Shown piece after piece: positions 17,026-25,752 of a stretch of 64,000 nt of DNA. The DNA lies in assembly GCA_947451525.1 (NCBI GenBank), contig CANFZM010000009.1, positions 53,219 to 117,218 of the forward strand, read 5' to 3'. The position numbers were made by a program, and so were the translations under genes. The stretch's first letter is position 1, and the number at the start of each line of letters is the position of its first letter. The DNA comes from Flavobacteriaceae bacterium. GTDB taxonomy: Bacteria > Bacteroidota > Bacteroidia > Flavobacteriales > Flavobacteriaceae. The notes beneath the pieces were generated by a model, which saw nothing but the letters and a program-made list of their open reading frames with translations, made no database searches and was not told the DNA's origin.

Positions 17026-18408
17026 TTAATCTACTTCAAATGTAACTCTTCTTACTAACTGTCTTGCAAGTTTAGATTCTTTAGGCACTGAATTGTCTTC
17101 TCCTTTAAAAGATAAGGTTATTCTTTTTGGTGAAATTCCCCATCTAACAATCATTTCTCTTACTACATTAGCACGTCTATGAGATAAACCTATGTTGTAA
17201 TTGAAGTCGCCAAGTTCATCCGCATATCCAATAATTTTTAAATTTGATTTTGGATTTGCAACTAAATATTTAATCAACCAATTGATAGAAGATATGGTTC
17301 CTGTAGTGATTTTAATTTGATCAAAATCAAAGAATACATTCACGAAACCACCATTAATCATAGATTTCATTTGAGCATTAGAATATAAATTGGTGTCTCC
17401 CATTACTACAGAATTATTAGTAGTTGAAGCTGGGTTTTCCGTTTTATTATTTATGTATTTTTCAATTTCATCTGGCACACCATTGATGTTTAAATCAACA
17501 GCACGACCTTTAGTGTCTACTACAACCCCAGCTGGAGTATTATTTTCTATATCTAAATAATCAGGTACTCCATCTTTATCAGCATCTACCATTTTAGCTT
17601 CAAGAGCAGCTACTTTGTTTTTTAGTGCAGCTAATTTATCTTCATTATCATAATACCAATCTGCATGTTTTTGTTTTTTACCAAAATAATAGGTAAGCCC
17701 TACAGAAGTAGAAAACATAGTACCAGTTCTGTTATATTGGTAATCTGTTAATCCTTTGCCATCTAAATTGACATGCTCAGAAATGTTTTCTTGAATGGTA
17801 TAATCTATACTAGCCATAAAATGATTAGATATTTTAACCAAAGCAGTGGCACCACCTACAAAACTAAATATGTTATCATAATGATTGAAAGTTGTTGTGT
17901 TTTCTGCATGTAAAAAAGAAAACCCTGGCCCCATGTGTAATTGTAATCCAAAAGTATCGTTGAATTCTTCCCAATTCATTATTCTATGTACGTTTAGTAC
18001 TGCTTCAACCGAAGTACGATACATATTATTTTTGAATGGAAGACTTCCTTGCTGGTTCTTGAATTTATCATTTACAAAATTCCAACGCAATCCAAATTTT
18101 GTATTAAACATTTTTCTTACATTGAATTCAAAATGGTTAAAATCTGGATTATTAAAATAATTTTGAGTAGTAGAATAATACCCAGCAGTAAATGGTCTTA
18201 CTGCAATATTACCTCCACCCATAACATTTACAGACCATAAATTGTACTTTTTATTTTTTGTTTGGTCTTTAATACTATCATTGAGATTTTTTTTCGATTC
18301 CTCAATAATATTTTTCTTAATTTCAGTTTTCTTTAATTGTTTTGTTTGAGCTGTAACAGTTAACAAAGGCAATAATAGAAATACAATTTTAATTGTAATT
18401 TTTTTCAT
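17026..18408 (-). CDS. OmpA family outer membrane porin-like protein
   Basis: The 460-residue protein has a signal peptide ending near VTAQ, an N-terminal beta-barrel (~45-215, ending LTYYFGKKQK), a short coiled segment, a calcium-binding TSP3-like linker (DADKDGVPDYLDIENN, then DLNINGVPDEIE) and a C-terminal OmpA domain (FFDFDQIKI, then IIGYADELGDFNYNIGLSHRRA). Layout matches OprF/PorF-type proteins that link outer membrane and peptidoglycan. It lies upstream of the CHAT gene on the same strand but is closed by its own terminator. A shared regulon with the CHAT protein is inference. Confidence 0.88.
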   Translation of the reverse strand: MKKITIKIVFLLLPLLTVTAQTKQLKKTEIKKNIIEESKKNLNDSIKDQTKNKKYNLWSVNVMGGGNIAVRPFTAGYYSTTQNYFNNPDFNHFEFNVRKMFNTKFGLRWNFVNDKFKNQQGSLPFKNNMYRTSVEAVLNVHRIMNWEEFNDTFGLQLHMGPGFSFLHAENTTTFNHYDNIFSFVGGATALVKISNHFMASIDYTIQENISEHVNLDGKGLTDYQYNRTGTMFSTSVGLTYYFGKKQKHADWYYDNEDKLAALKNKVAALEAKMVDADKDGVPDYLDIENNTPAGVVVDTKGRAVDLNINGVPDEIEKYINNKTENPASTTNNSVVMGDTNLYSNAQMKSMINGGFVNVFFDFDQIKITTGTISSINWLIKYLVANPKSNLKIIGYADELGDFNYNIGLSHRRANVVREMIVRWGISPKRITLSFKGEDNSVPKESKLARQLVRRVTFEVD

Positions 18409-18633
18409 GATAGTTTGGGGCTATTTAGTTTGCAAATATATTCAAATATCTTAAAAAGAGCGGTGTTCATTTAAAAAAATGTTATATTTTACATAAAAAT
18501 AACCAAGCAATACTTAATTTTCTTTATTATTCTTACTGAATAAGGAAAACTTACTTTTAATGATGTTATATTTTATATCAAATTATTCTATCATTAGTAT
18601 TAACAGTAATAAAAATATCTACAAATAGCAATA

Positions 18634-18661
18634 AAAAACGTTGGTTAATACCAACGTTTTT
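18634..18661 (-). terminator. Intrinsic terminator overlapping the 3' end of the DEAD-box gene
   Basis: Twelve-bp stem AAAAACGTTGGT / ACCAACGTTTTT with TAAT loop (18634-18661). In the minus-strand message the last sense codons CGT TGG TAT and the TAA stop (18645-18647) lie in the upstream arm and loop, so the hairpin begins inside the coding sequence. Confidence 0.85.
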
Positions 18662-19892
18662 TGTTTTGTTTAGAACCTTCTGATTTCCTAGAATTAGTAG
18701 CCTCTTTTTTCTTATTTCTTAAATCCGGTTTTGCATCTGGATTTTCAGGAACATCCGTGTAGGGATAGGGATGGTCTTTCTCAACCTTAACACTCATTTT
18801 AATGAGTTTTTCAATGTCTTTCCAATACGGTTGTTCGTCTTTTGCACAGAAAGAAATTGCCAATCCACTATTACCGGCACGGCCAGTTCTTCCTATTCGG
18901 TGCACATAGGTTTCGGATATATTAGGGATATCAAAATTAATTACATAAGGTAAACTTTCAATATCAATTCCACGTGCAGCAATGTCTGTGGCAACAAGAA
19001 CCGAGATTTCTTTGTTTTTAAAAGCTTCCAAAACACGTTGTCTTGCATTTTGAGATTTATCTCCATGAATAGCTTCGGCAGTAACATTATTCTTTTTTAA
19101 AGCTTTAACTACATTATCTGCACCATGCTTGGTTCTTGAAAAAACTAAAACATTATTAATTTTATCGTTTCTAATGATGTGGTACAAAAGTTTTCGTTTG
19201 TCTTCTTTACCTACAAAATATACTTTTTGATTTACTGTTTCTGCAGTTGAAGAAACAGGAGTTACAGAAACATATTTAGGTTTGGTTAAAAATGTATCGG
19301 CAAGTTCTCTAATTGCCATTGGCATTGTAGCCGAAAACAATAGAGTTTGACGGTTGTCTGGAGTAAGTTTTACAATCTTTTTTACATCGTTTATAAAACC
19401 CATATCTAGCATCTGATCGGCCTCATCAAGCACCAAAAAATGCAAGTGGTCTAAATCTATAAATCCTTGTTTGTGAAGGTCTAAAAGTCTTCCTGGGGTT
19501 GCAATAAGAATGTCAATACCTTTTTTTAATTGGTCTACTTGTGACACCTGACTTACCCCTCCAAAAATTACCATAGAACGAATGTTGGTATATTTTCCGT
19601 AGGTGTTAAAACTCTCGTCAATTTGAATTGCAAGTTCTCGAGTAGGTGTAACTACTAGAGTTCTTATATGTTTTTTCTTGGCAGATGAACCCACTAAGCG
19701 GTGCAAATAATTGATAATTGGAATTGCAAATGCAGCAGTTTTACCAGTTCCTGTTTGAGCACAGCCCACTAAATCGGTTCCTTCCAAAATTATTGGAATT
19801 GCCTGTTGCTGAATTGGGGTTGGGGTAGTGTAACCTTCCTCTGCTAAAGCTTGCTGTATGTTTTTTAATAAATTTAAATCGTTGAATGTCAT
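18645..19892 (-). CDS. DEAD-box ATP-dependent RNA helicase (RhlE-like)
   Basis: The chosen ATG at 19892 gives MTFNDLNLLKNIQQALAE, the normal DEAD-box start; an upstream in-frame extension (MKQFKKNIV) is unlikely. The 415-residue protein has Q motif (TPIQQQAIP), motif I (AQTGTGKTAA), DEAD box (VLDEADQMLDMG), SAT, and motif VI (HRIGRTGRAG). A basic C-terminal tail (KKKEATNSRKSEGSKQNKK) suits RNA binding. It likely acts in rRNA processing or cold adaptation. Its 3' end runs into its terminator. Confidence 0.92.
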   Translation of the reverse strand: MTFNDLNLLKNIQQALAEEGYTTPTPIQQQAIPIILEGTDLVGCAQTGTGKTAAFAIPIINYLHRLVGSSAKKKHIRTLVVTPTRELAIQIDESFNTYGKYTNIRSMVIFGGVSQVSQVDQLKKGIDILIATPGRLLDLHKQGFIDLDHLHFLVLDEADQMLDMGFINDVKKIVKLTPDNRQTLLFSATMPMAIRELADTFLTKPKYVSVTPVSSTAETVNQKVYFVGKEDKRKLLYHIIRNDKINNVLVFSRTKHGADNVVKALKKNNVTAEAIHGDKSQNARQRVLEAFKNKEISVLVATDIAARGIDIESLPYVINFDIPNISETYVHRIGRTGRAGNSGLAISFCAKDEQPYWKDIEKLIKMSVKVEKDHPYPYTDVPENPDAKPDLRNKKKEATNSRKSEGSKQNKKRWY

Positions 19893-20229
19893 AACTATAT
19901 TCTTCTTGAACTGTTTCAAGGGGCTACAAATATAGGTTATATTTTTTTAAGCGTTAATTTTAGTAGGATAGAAGATTTTATAATATTCTGAAAACTATAT
20001 TCATTTTCAGCTTTTTTTTAGGAGATGACGCTCTTTTGGGTTTAGAAATGAGTCATTTTTTTTAGACTATTCTATCTAGATCTTTCCAGTTTTTTATCCG
20101 AGCTATATATTCAACATTTTTATCAAAATATGCAGCAATCAGATTCTCCTTCTTATGTCTAATAAGTTCAGCACTCTAATTTATGCTCTACTATTTGGAA
20201 CATAAATTTAGAAAATTATTTGGAAATTA
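19893..20229. other. Gene-free stretch with a possible decayed coding remnant
   Basis: On the minus strand about 37 codons (20060-20170) read without a stop, from SAELIRHKKENLIAAYF to WKDLDRIV. The stretch looks protein-like but I do not recognise the family. No start or RBS is present, so this is at most a fragment. The rest is AT-rich without clear hairpins. Confidence 0.25.
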
Positions 20230-20838
20230 TCAAGCTATATTTTCTAATCCACCAGGAAAAGGTCGGTAGGCATAATACTGCAATACTTCTTGTATTGCTA
20301 TGATAATAGCTTTATTTATTGGTACAATTTTGGTGCCCAATTGGTAATCTATTTGGGCAAGATTCATGTAGTAATCAGTAAAAATAGGCACATAAAGGCC
20401 TTTGCTGATGGCTTCTTCGGTTTGAAGAAAATTTTCGTATTGGTTTTCTTTAATTATTTTGCAAGTCGCCAATCGTAATTCGCCATATTTATCTCTACTG
20501 GCAGCATATCCAAATAAGCGGCAAATTAAGCCACGGTATTTGTAGTTGGAACAACTTCCGTTGTTGGTTTCCAATAAAGTTAAAGGACGGTACAATTGGC
20601 AATTGGAATCGGTTTTTTGTTGTAATTCCTCAAGCATTGCTTCGGCTTGACCGTTTAAAAATAAATAAAACGCATATGGTAAAAATTCTAATGGCGAAGC
20701 ATCAATGTTTGGTTTGTTACAACATTTGCCACATCCCGTGAGGCAATGTAAATTGGCTGTTGTTTGGAAAGCAGAAATTTCAATATCCAGTAAATCAAAG
20801 AGTTTTTCTACTTGTAGCACTTTATTCTCAATAGCCAT
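20230..20838 (-). CDS. YkgJ family Fe/Zn-chelating Cys-cluster protein
   Basis: The 202-residue protein has the CxxxCxxCC cluster (CLTGCGKCCNKPNIDAS, residues ~29-45), then CQLYRPLTL, CSNYKYRGLICRLFGYAASRD and a later CKI. This Cys arrangement is the YkgJ (CxxCxxCC) family, which probably binds a zinc or iron cluster; its biochemical role is unsettled. Length is usual. It stands alone between two AT-rich gaps. Confidence 0.82.
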   Translation of the reverse strand: MAIENKVLQVEKLFDLLDIEISAFQTTANLHCLTGCGKCCNKPNIDASPLEFLPYAFYLFLNGQAEAMLEELQQKTDSNCQLYRPLTLLETNNGSCSNYKYRGLICRLFGYAASRDKYGELRLATCKIIKENQYENFLQTEEAISKGLYVPIFTDYYMNLAQIDYQLGTKIVPINKAIIIAIQEVLQYYAYRPFPGGLENIA

Positions 20839-20916
20839 TTTTTTGTAAGGTAGTCTTATAAAAAGGGCTACAGCAATAAATGGGTTTTATTTAGGATATT
20901 AGTTTTTAAATAATTT

Positions 20917-20930
20917 CACCCAACGGGTTA
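20917..20930 (-). repeat. Solo copy of the CACCCAACGGGTTA motif
   Basis: Identical 14 bases occur at 23028-23041 as the right end of the nested palindrome there. Here only this end is present, next to AT-rich sequence. Confidence 0.7.
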
Positions 20931-20972
20931 ATTTAAGTATTATCCTTAATGCTTTCAATGGAGACAAATAAA

Positions 20973-21737
20973 TTATTTTCTTCTAACATAAATATGTTTG
21001 ATATTGTTCTTACCACTTTCGCGTTCGTCAATAACAAACTGGTTCATACTTTTAATAAAGGCCAACATTTTAGGAAAACCATAATTTCTAGGGTCAAAAT
21101 CGGGTTTCTTTTTAAGCATTAAATTGCCTAATTCTCCAAGAAATGCCCAGCCATTTTCGTCTTCCAAATCGTCAATACTATCGGCAAAAAGTTTGATGAT
21201 TTTCGGATCTATTTTACTTATTGCATTGTTGGTTTGTACCTTAGTTTTTGTAGAAGGTTTTCTGTTTTTGGCATCCAATGGAAGTTCTAAATCGTGTTTC
21301 TTTAGGATTTCAATGTAGATGAATTTATCGCAAGCGGTAATAAATGGAGTAAGGGTTTTCTTTTCGCCAATACCAATTACTTTCATGCCTGCTTCTCGAA
21401 GTCGGGTTGCCAATCTAGTAAAATCAGAATCGCTAGATACAATACAAAAACCATCTACTTTACCAGTGTATAAAATATCCATTGCATCAATAATCAGGGC
21501 ACTATCGCTAGCATTTTTTCCGGTAGAATAACTGTATTGTTGAATAGGAGTAATGGCATTTTCTAAAAGTACATTTTTCCATCCCGAAACGGTTGGTTTG
21601 GTCCAATCGGCATAAATTCGCTTGAAAGTTGGTGTGCCATATTTGGCAATTTCTTCAAACATTTCTTTTACGTTGGCATAAGGAACGTTGTCGGCATCAA
21701 TTAACACGGCAAGTTTTAGATCTTGTTTGGTTTCCAT
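20973..21737 (-). CDS. NYN domain ribonuclease-like protein with C-terminal OST-HTH/LOTUS domain
   Basis: The ATG at 21737 is chosen over an in-frame TTG two codons earlier. Residues ~8-150 are a NYN/LabA-type PIN-like domain (AVLIDADNVPY, then SDSALIIDAMDILY and VSSDSDFTRLATRLREAG) with conserved acidic residues for metal-dependent RNA cleavage. Residues ~165-253 form an OST-HTH/LOTUS domain (KLFADSIDDLEDENGWAFLG, then FGFPKML-like NYGFPKMLAFIK). Such proteins likely process RNA. No partner gene is adjacent. Confidence 0.87.
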   Translation of the reverse strand: METKQDLKLAVLIDADNVPYANVKEMFEEIAKYGTPTFKRIYADWTKPTVSGWKNVLLENAITPIQQYSYSTGKNASDSALIIDAMDILYTGKVDGFCIVSSDSDFTRLATRLREAGMKVIGIGEKKTLTPFITACDKFIYIEILKKHDLELPLDAKNRKPSTKTKVQTNNAISKIDPKIIKLFADSIDDLEDENGWAFLGELGNLMLKKKPDFDPRNYGFPKMLAFIKSMNQFVIDERESGKNNIKHIYVRRK

Positions 21738-21787
21738 AAGCAAAAAATAGAATTGATTTCTTTATCAAATATAAGAAAAATAGATAA

Positions 21788-22777
21788 CTATTTCTCAATT
21801 CGGTGTTTGTTGTCTAACGAAATGTTTTCAATAGTCCACTCAATGGTTCGCACAAATTCGTGTTTACGCACAGAACATTCTTTTTTGCTACAAATTTTAC
21901 ATGAAAAATCCAAGCAACCATCGGTGTGTACCATAAGTTCTACACTATCGCCAAAGTTGTTTTTTACAATTTTTTCTAATTCATCTACTTCCAAATGTCC
22001 TTCGTGAATATTAAAATACCACGGAATGGTTAAATGACAATCTAAATGCAGGGTGCCACCGTATTTTATAAACCGTAAATTGTGTAAGTCAATCCAGTTT
22101 TCTCTTCGTTTGGCTTGGCAATAACCCACCATTTTTTCTAACAATTCATCGTCGGCCTCATCCATAATTCCGGCAATAGAAGTACGCAAAATTTTATATC
22201 CAGAAACAATGATAATTACTGCAAAAACAAATGCAACTACGCTATCTATCCAGGCATAATGGGTGAAATAAATTAGGATTAATCCAATAACAATTCCCAG
22301 CGTTGCATAAGTGTCCGATTGCATGTGTCTTCCAGTAGCAATCAAGGCTAAGGAGTTGTTTTTCTTTCCGTTTTTTATTGAAAAATGACCAACCACATAA
22401 TTGATAACTCCCGTTAAAGCAACCAAATAAATTCCGTAATCGAGTTGTTTTAATTCGTGCGGATGTTTTAAATTATTAATGGCTTCGTAAATGATTACAA
22501 AACTAGAAACCACCATTAAGGTACCTTCTATAGTTGCCGATAAAAATTCGACTTTACCGTGTCCGTAGGGATGGTTTTTGTCTTTGGGTTTTGCCGAAAG
22601 ATAGAGGCTGTACAATCCTATAAAACCGCTAATTACATTGATTGTGTATTCTAAAGTATCGGTTAAAATAGCAACCGAATTGGTGTAATACCAAGCGGTT
22701 AATTTGATTAAAAATAAAAAAACAATTATTACAGTTAGTTTTTTTTGAATTTCAAAATTTTCTTTCGACTTGTACAT
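21788..22777 (-). CDS. Cation diffusion facilitator (CDF) family transporter
   Basis: The 329-residue protein has six hydrophobic helices in the first ~205 residues, with the CDF patterns SVAILTDTLEYTINV (~30-44) and HPYGHGKVEFLSA (~68-80), and metal-site type residues SDTYATLG near 154. The cytoplasmic C-terminal domain follows (GIMDEADDELLEKM, then LRFIKYGGTLHLDCHL) and ends with a Cys-rich CKICSKKEC. It probably exports divalent metal by proton exchange. Which metal cannot be told. Confidence 0.87.
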   Translation of the reverse strand: MYKSKENFEIQKKLTVIIVFLFLIKLTAWYYTNSVAILTDTLEYTINVISGFIGLYSLYLSAKPKDKNHPYGHGKVEFLSATIEGTLMVVSSFVIIYEAINNLKHPHELKQLDYGIYLVALTGVINYVVGHFSIKNGKKNNSLALIATGRHMQSDTYATLGIVIGLILIYFTHYAWIDSVVAFVFAVIIIVSGYKILRTSIAGIMDEADDELLEKMVGYCQAKRRENWIDLHNLRFIKYGGTLHLDCHLTIPWYFNIHEGHLEVDELEKIVKNNFGDSVELMVHTDGCLDFSCKICSKKECSVRKHEFVRTIEWTIENISLDNKHRIEK

Positions 22778-22857
22778 TAGGTTTTTTAATTTGCCTCAAA
22801 AGTAGTGAATTTCCTTGTTTTAGAAGTCAAAGCAGAGATGAAAGTTATTAATTCTAG

Positions 22858-23039
22858 ACCCGTTGGGTGCAATTATTCAAAAACGTCACTTCGAGTGTTT
22901 TTTGTGTAGAGAATCGGAACAAAAAATGTATCGAGAACAGTTTTTAAATAATAATTTTCTATTCTCGATACGATTTTTTTTCAAAAATCACTCGAATTGA
23001 CGAAAATTATCATTCAAAAACTAATTGCACCCAACGGGT
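22858..23039. repeat. 182-bp nested palindromic (MITE-like) element
   Basis: Outer arms ACCCGTTGGGTGCAATTA (22858-22875) and TAATTGCACCCAACGGGT (23022-23039) are a perfect 18-bp inverted repeat. Inside lie CGTCACTTCGAGTG against its near reverse complement CACTCGAATTGACG, and a perfect GTATCGAGAA / TTCTCGATAC pair. No ORF of use is inside. The outer end motif recurs at 20917. Together with 50 bp of flank this accounts for the whole gap between the CDF and thioesterase genes. Confidence 0.85.
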
Positions 23040-23096
23040 TAGTTATAGTAAAATTTATGTACTAAATACGCACTTCAATAAAAGTAGTATTCCCAC

Positions 23097-23642
23097 TTAA
23101 ACCAATTCCAATTTCACATTGTAATTAACCAGTTCCAAAATGGCTTTTTCTGATTTGTAATCGAATATTTCTTCATGTAATGCTAGGTCTTTTTTGATTG
23201 AAATTTGTTTTACACAGGTATAAAAACGTCTCAATTCTTCATCATTTGAAAGCAATAATCCTGGTACTTTGGTATTTAATCCATTCGTATCCTTGGCAAC
23301 CATAGTAAAATAACTTGAATTGCAATGTTTTACTTTCCCAGTTTGGATGTTTTCGGCTTCCACCCGAATGCCAACAATCATCGAACTATTTCCTACATAA
23401 TTCACGCTGGCTTTTAACGTTACAAGTTCACCAACTTCAATAGGATTTAAGAAATTAACTGTATCCACTGAAGCAGTCACGCAGTAATTTCCAGAATATT
23501 TAGAGGCGCAAGCAAAAGCAATTTGATCCAATAAAGATAAAATATACCCTCCGTGAATTTTACCACTAAAATTGGTGTGGGAAGGAAGCATTAGTTGCGA
23601 AATGGTGATTCGGGAAGATTTTACAGATTTGTAGGAACTCAT
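23097..23642 (-). CDS. Acyl-CoA thioesterase, hotdog fold (YciA-like)
   Basis: The 181-residue protein has the hotdog helix motif FSGKIHGGYILSLLDQIAF (~25-43) with the usual N-x-x-G-x-x-HGG-type active-site spacing, and VDTVNFLNPIEVGELV. Such enzymes hydrolyse acyl-CoA to free CoA and fatty acid. The extra ~40 C-terminal residues are common in Bacteroidota versions. It is 4 bp from the small membrane protein gene transcribed ahead of it, so they probably form one unit with rmuC. Confidence 0.85.
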   Translation of the reverse strand: MSSYKSVKSSRITISQLMLPSHTNFSGKIHGGYILSLLDQIAFACASKYSGNYCVTASVDTVNFLNPIEVGELVTLKASVNYVGNSSMIVGIRVEAENIQTGKVKHCNSSYFTMVAKDTNGLNTKVPGLLLSNDEELRRFYTCVKQISIKKDLALHEEIFDYKSEKAILELVNYNVKLELV

Positions 23643-23645
23643 AAA

Positions 23646-24011
23646 TTATTTATTGAATGGCGATTTGTCTTTTTTAACTTCTGTAACAAAATATTTAGTA
23701 TCTCCCCACCACGAAAAGGTCCGGTAACGTTCTTTGTAGGTAAGTTTTACATATTGTCCTTCTTGTTCCTTCAAGTCTGCAATCACTTTTACGTCTTTGT
23801 CTAAAACCGAAAAAGTAAAAGATTGTGTGCCAGAAATGCCGCTGCTAAGTTCGCCTTCCCAAGTTTTAAAAATAATGCCTTTATGACTGAATTTAATGAG
23901 TTGCCCTGACCGAACTCCTTCACTGTAGGAAGCATAATATACAAAAGAAAAGTAAGCGGTAACCATTACCGCAAGAGATAAAATTAGATAAAGAATAAAT
24001 TTACGTACCAT
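23646..24011 (-). CDS. Small single-pass envelope protein, function unknown
   Basis: The 121-residue protein has an N-terminal hydrophobic anchor (LYLILSLAVMVTAYFSFVYYA, residues ~6-26) and a small soluble part with GVRSGQLIKFSHKGIIFKTW and YVKLTYKERYRTFSWWGDTKY. As I recall, homologues in flavobacteria sometimes carry the label 6-phosphogluconate dehydrogenase, which nothing here supports: it is too small and has no Rossmann motif. It lies between rmuC and the thioesterase gene with small gaps, likely one operon. Confidence 0.7.
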   Translation of the reverse strand: MVRKFILYLILSLAVMVTAYFSFVYYASYSEGVRSGQLIKFSHKGIIFKTWEGELSSGISGTQSFTFSVLDKDVKVIADLKEQEGQYVKLTYKERYRTFSWWGDTKYFVTEVKKDKSPFNK

Positions 24012-24023
24012 AATGAATTTATT

Positions 24024-25445
24024 TTAATCCGAATTTAATTCGGAATTGGTTATTAAATTATCCGAGATAGTGGCTCGGTTTAAGATATTATCTGGAAGCG
24101 ATTTTTTGGCTTTTGCGCCCATTTTTTTTAATTTTTCTACGCTAGTTACAAGGTTTCCTTTACCATCTACCAACTTGTTCATGGCGCCTTGGTATTCTAT
24201 TTTGGCCTCGTCCATTTTCTTTCCAATTTTCACCAAATCGGTCACAAAACCTTCAAATTTATCGTATAATGCTCCTGCCTGACGCGCAATTTCTAAAGCA
24301 TTTTCTTGTTGTTTTTGGTTGGTCCACATGCTGTCAATAGTACGCAACGTAGCCAATAGGGTAGAAGGTGTAACAATTACAATATTCTTCTCGAAGGCCT
24401 TGTTGTACAAAGTGGTATCTTCGTTTAATGCTAAAGCAAATGCCGATTCAATTGGGATAAAAAGCAATACAAAATCAGGGCTTTCCATTTGATATAAATC
24501 GTGGTAGTTCTTATTTCCCAATTGCTCCACATGACGATTTATAGCAATAACATGATCCTTTAGATACTGTGCTTTTAGAGTGTCGTCTTCTTCGTTAATG
24601 TACCTTTCGTAAGCCGTTAAAGTCACTTTCGAATCGACTATCATTTTCTTTCCGTCCGGTAAATTAATCACCACATCTGGAAATACTCGGTTGCCTTCTT
24701 CGGTAACAAAACTTTGTTGTACAAAATATTCACGGTCTTTCTCCAACCCCGATTTTTCAAGTACTCGTTCTAAAATTAGTTCTCCCCAATTTCCTTGCAT
24801 TTTGCTGTCGCCTTTTAATGCTTTGGTTAAATTAAGAGTTTCTTTACTCATTTGTTCGTTCATTTCCCGCAAGCCCAATATTTGCTGGCGCAATGCAGCA
24901 TGATAATCAATGCTTTCTTTGTGCGTATCTTCTACTTTCTTTTCAAAAAGTTGAATTTTATCTTGTAAAGGAGATAAAATAGTTTTTAAATTTTCTTTGT
25001 TTTGCTCGGTGAATTTAGAAGTTTTTTCTTCCAAAATCTTATTGGCTAAATTCTCAAATTCTTTTGTGAATTTTTCCTGAAGTTGCTCTACTTCTTGTTT
25101 TTGCTCTTTATTGCGTTCCCAAAGATTTTCAAAATCGGTTTCTTTTTTAGATAATTGAATGGCTAAGGCTTCTTTTTCGGATCGGATAGTTTCCTTATCT
25201 AAATTGGATGCTGTTAATTGTTTTTCAAAATCTATTTTATCCGACTGAATTTGTTTTTCAAATTGATTTCTTTCATTCTGAAATTGCTCTTTTTGCTGAT
25301 TTATTTGTGAAAGCAAGCCGTTATTTTTCTCTTCCAAAGTTGCTTTTTCCGATTTGGAATTGGCGGTAAACAACAATTTTCCAAGGAAAATTCCAATGGC
25401 TAAGGCGATAATAAAAACTACTAAAATAGGTAAAACTGTTGTCAT
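24024..25445 (-). CDS. rmuC: DNA recombination protein RmuC
   Basis: The start is set at ATG 25445, which gives an N-terminal membrane anchor (MTTVLPILVVFIIALAIGIF). The longer frame upstream would add ~125 low-complexity residues and overlap the opposite antitoxin gene. Coiled coil covers ~30-200, then the RmuC nuclease-like domain (MQGNWGELILERVLEKSGL, then NRVFPDVVINLPDGKKMIVDSKV and FVLLFIPIESAFALAL). The family limits inversions at short repeats and is related to restriction endonuclease folds. 473 residues is normal. Confidence 0.92.
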   Translation of the reverse strand: MTTVLPILVVFIIALAIGIFLGKLLFTANSKSEKATLEEKNNGLLSQINQQKEQFQNERNQFEKQIQSDKIDFEKQLTASNLDKETIRSEKEALAIQLSKKETDFENLWERNKEQKQEVEQLQEKFTKEFENLANKILEEKTSKFTEQNKENLKTILSPLQDKIQLFEKKVEDTHKESIDYHAALRQQILGLREMNEQMSKETLNLTKALKGDSKMQGNWGELILERVLEKSGLEKDREYFVQQSFVTEEGNRVFPDVVINLPDGKKMIVDSKVTLTAYERYINEEDDTLKAQYLKDHVIAINRHVEQLGNKNYHDLYQMESPDFVLLFIPIESAFALALNEDTTLYNKAFEKNIVIVTPSTLLATLRTIDSMWTNQKQQENALEIARQAGALYDKFEGFVTDLVKIGKKMDEAKIEYQGAMNKLVDGKGNLVTSVEKLKKMGAKAKKSLPDNILNRATISDNLITNSELNSD

Positions 25446-25508
25446 TTTTTGAATAGAATAAGAATGTAAATATACTAAAGATGTAATAAATGGAATAAAA
25501 AAAATAAT

Positions 25509-25516
25509 TATATTTG
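25509..25516 (+). promoter_or_regulatory. Candidate -7 box (TATATTTG) for the toxin-antitoxin operon
   Basis: TATATTTG lies 15 bp before the antitoxin ATG at 25531, within the usual distance of short-leader toxin-antitoxin operons. No clear -33 element. Confidence 0.35.
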
Positions 25517-25530
25517 TAAAAATAAAGGTT

Positions 25531-25752
25531 ATGAAGATAGTTATTGAGGCTGACGAACAATACCGAAACCTGTTTTTGGAAATTGCTAATTCTATTAAAG
25601 CGAAAATTTCGTTTAATGAAGAGGCCGATTTTTCGGATGATTTACCAGAACATGTGATAAAAGGAATTATTGAAAGTAGAAACCAAATTAGTAGTGGTGA
25701 ATTTTTATCCCATGAAGAGGTTATGAAAAAATATTTAGCAAAATACCAGTAA
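25531..25752 (+). CDS. Putative antitoxin of a ParE/RelE-type pair
   Basis: The 73-residue acidic protein (FSDDLPEHVIKGIIESRNQI, then SHEEVMKKYLAKY) has the amphipathic C-terminal tail common to antitoxins that wrap a ParE/RelE toxin; HEEVMKK is typical of such tails. Its stop overlaps the toxin ATG as TAATG at 25750-25754, the usual coupled arrangement. The toxin itself is frameshifted, so the antitoxin is orphaned. DNA-binding family of the N-terminus is not clear. Confidence 0.65.
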   Translation: MKIVIEADEQYRNLFLEIANSIKAKISFNEEADFSDDLPEHVIKGIIESRNQISSGEFLSHEEVMKKYLAKYQ

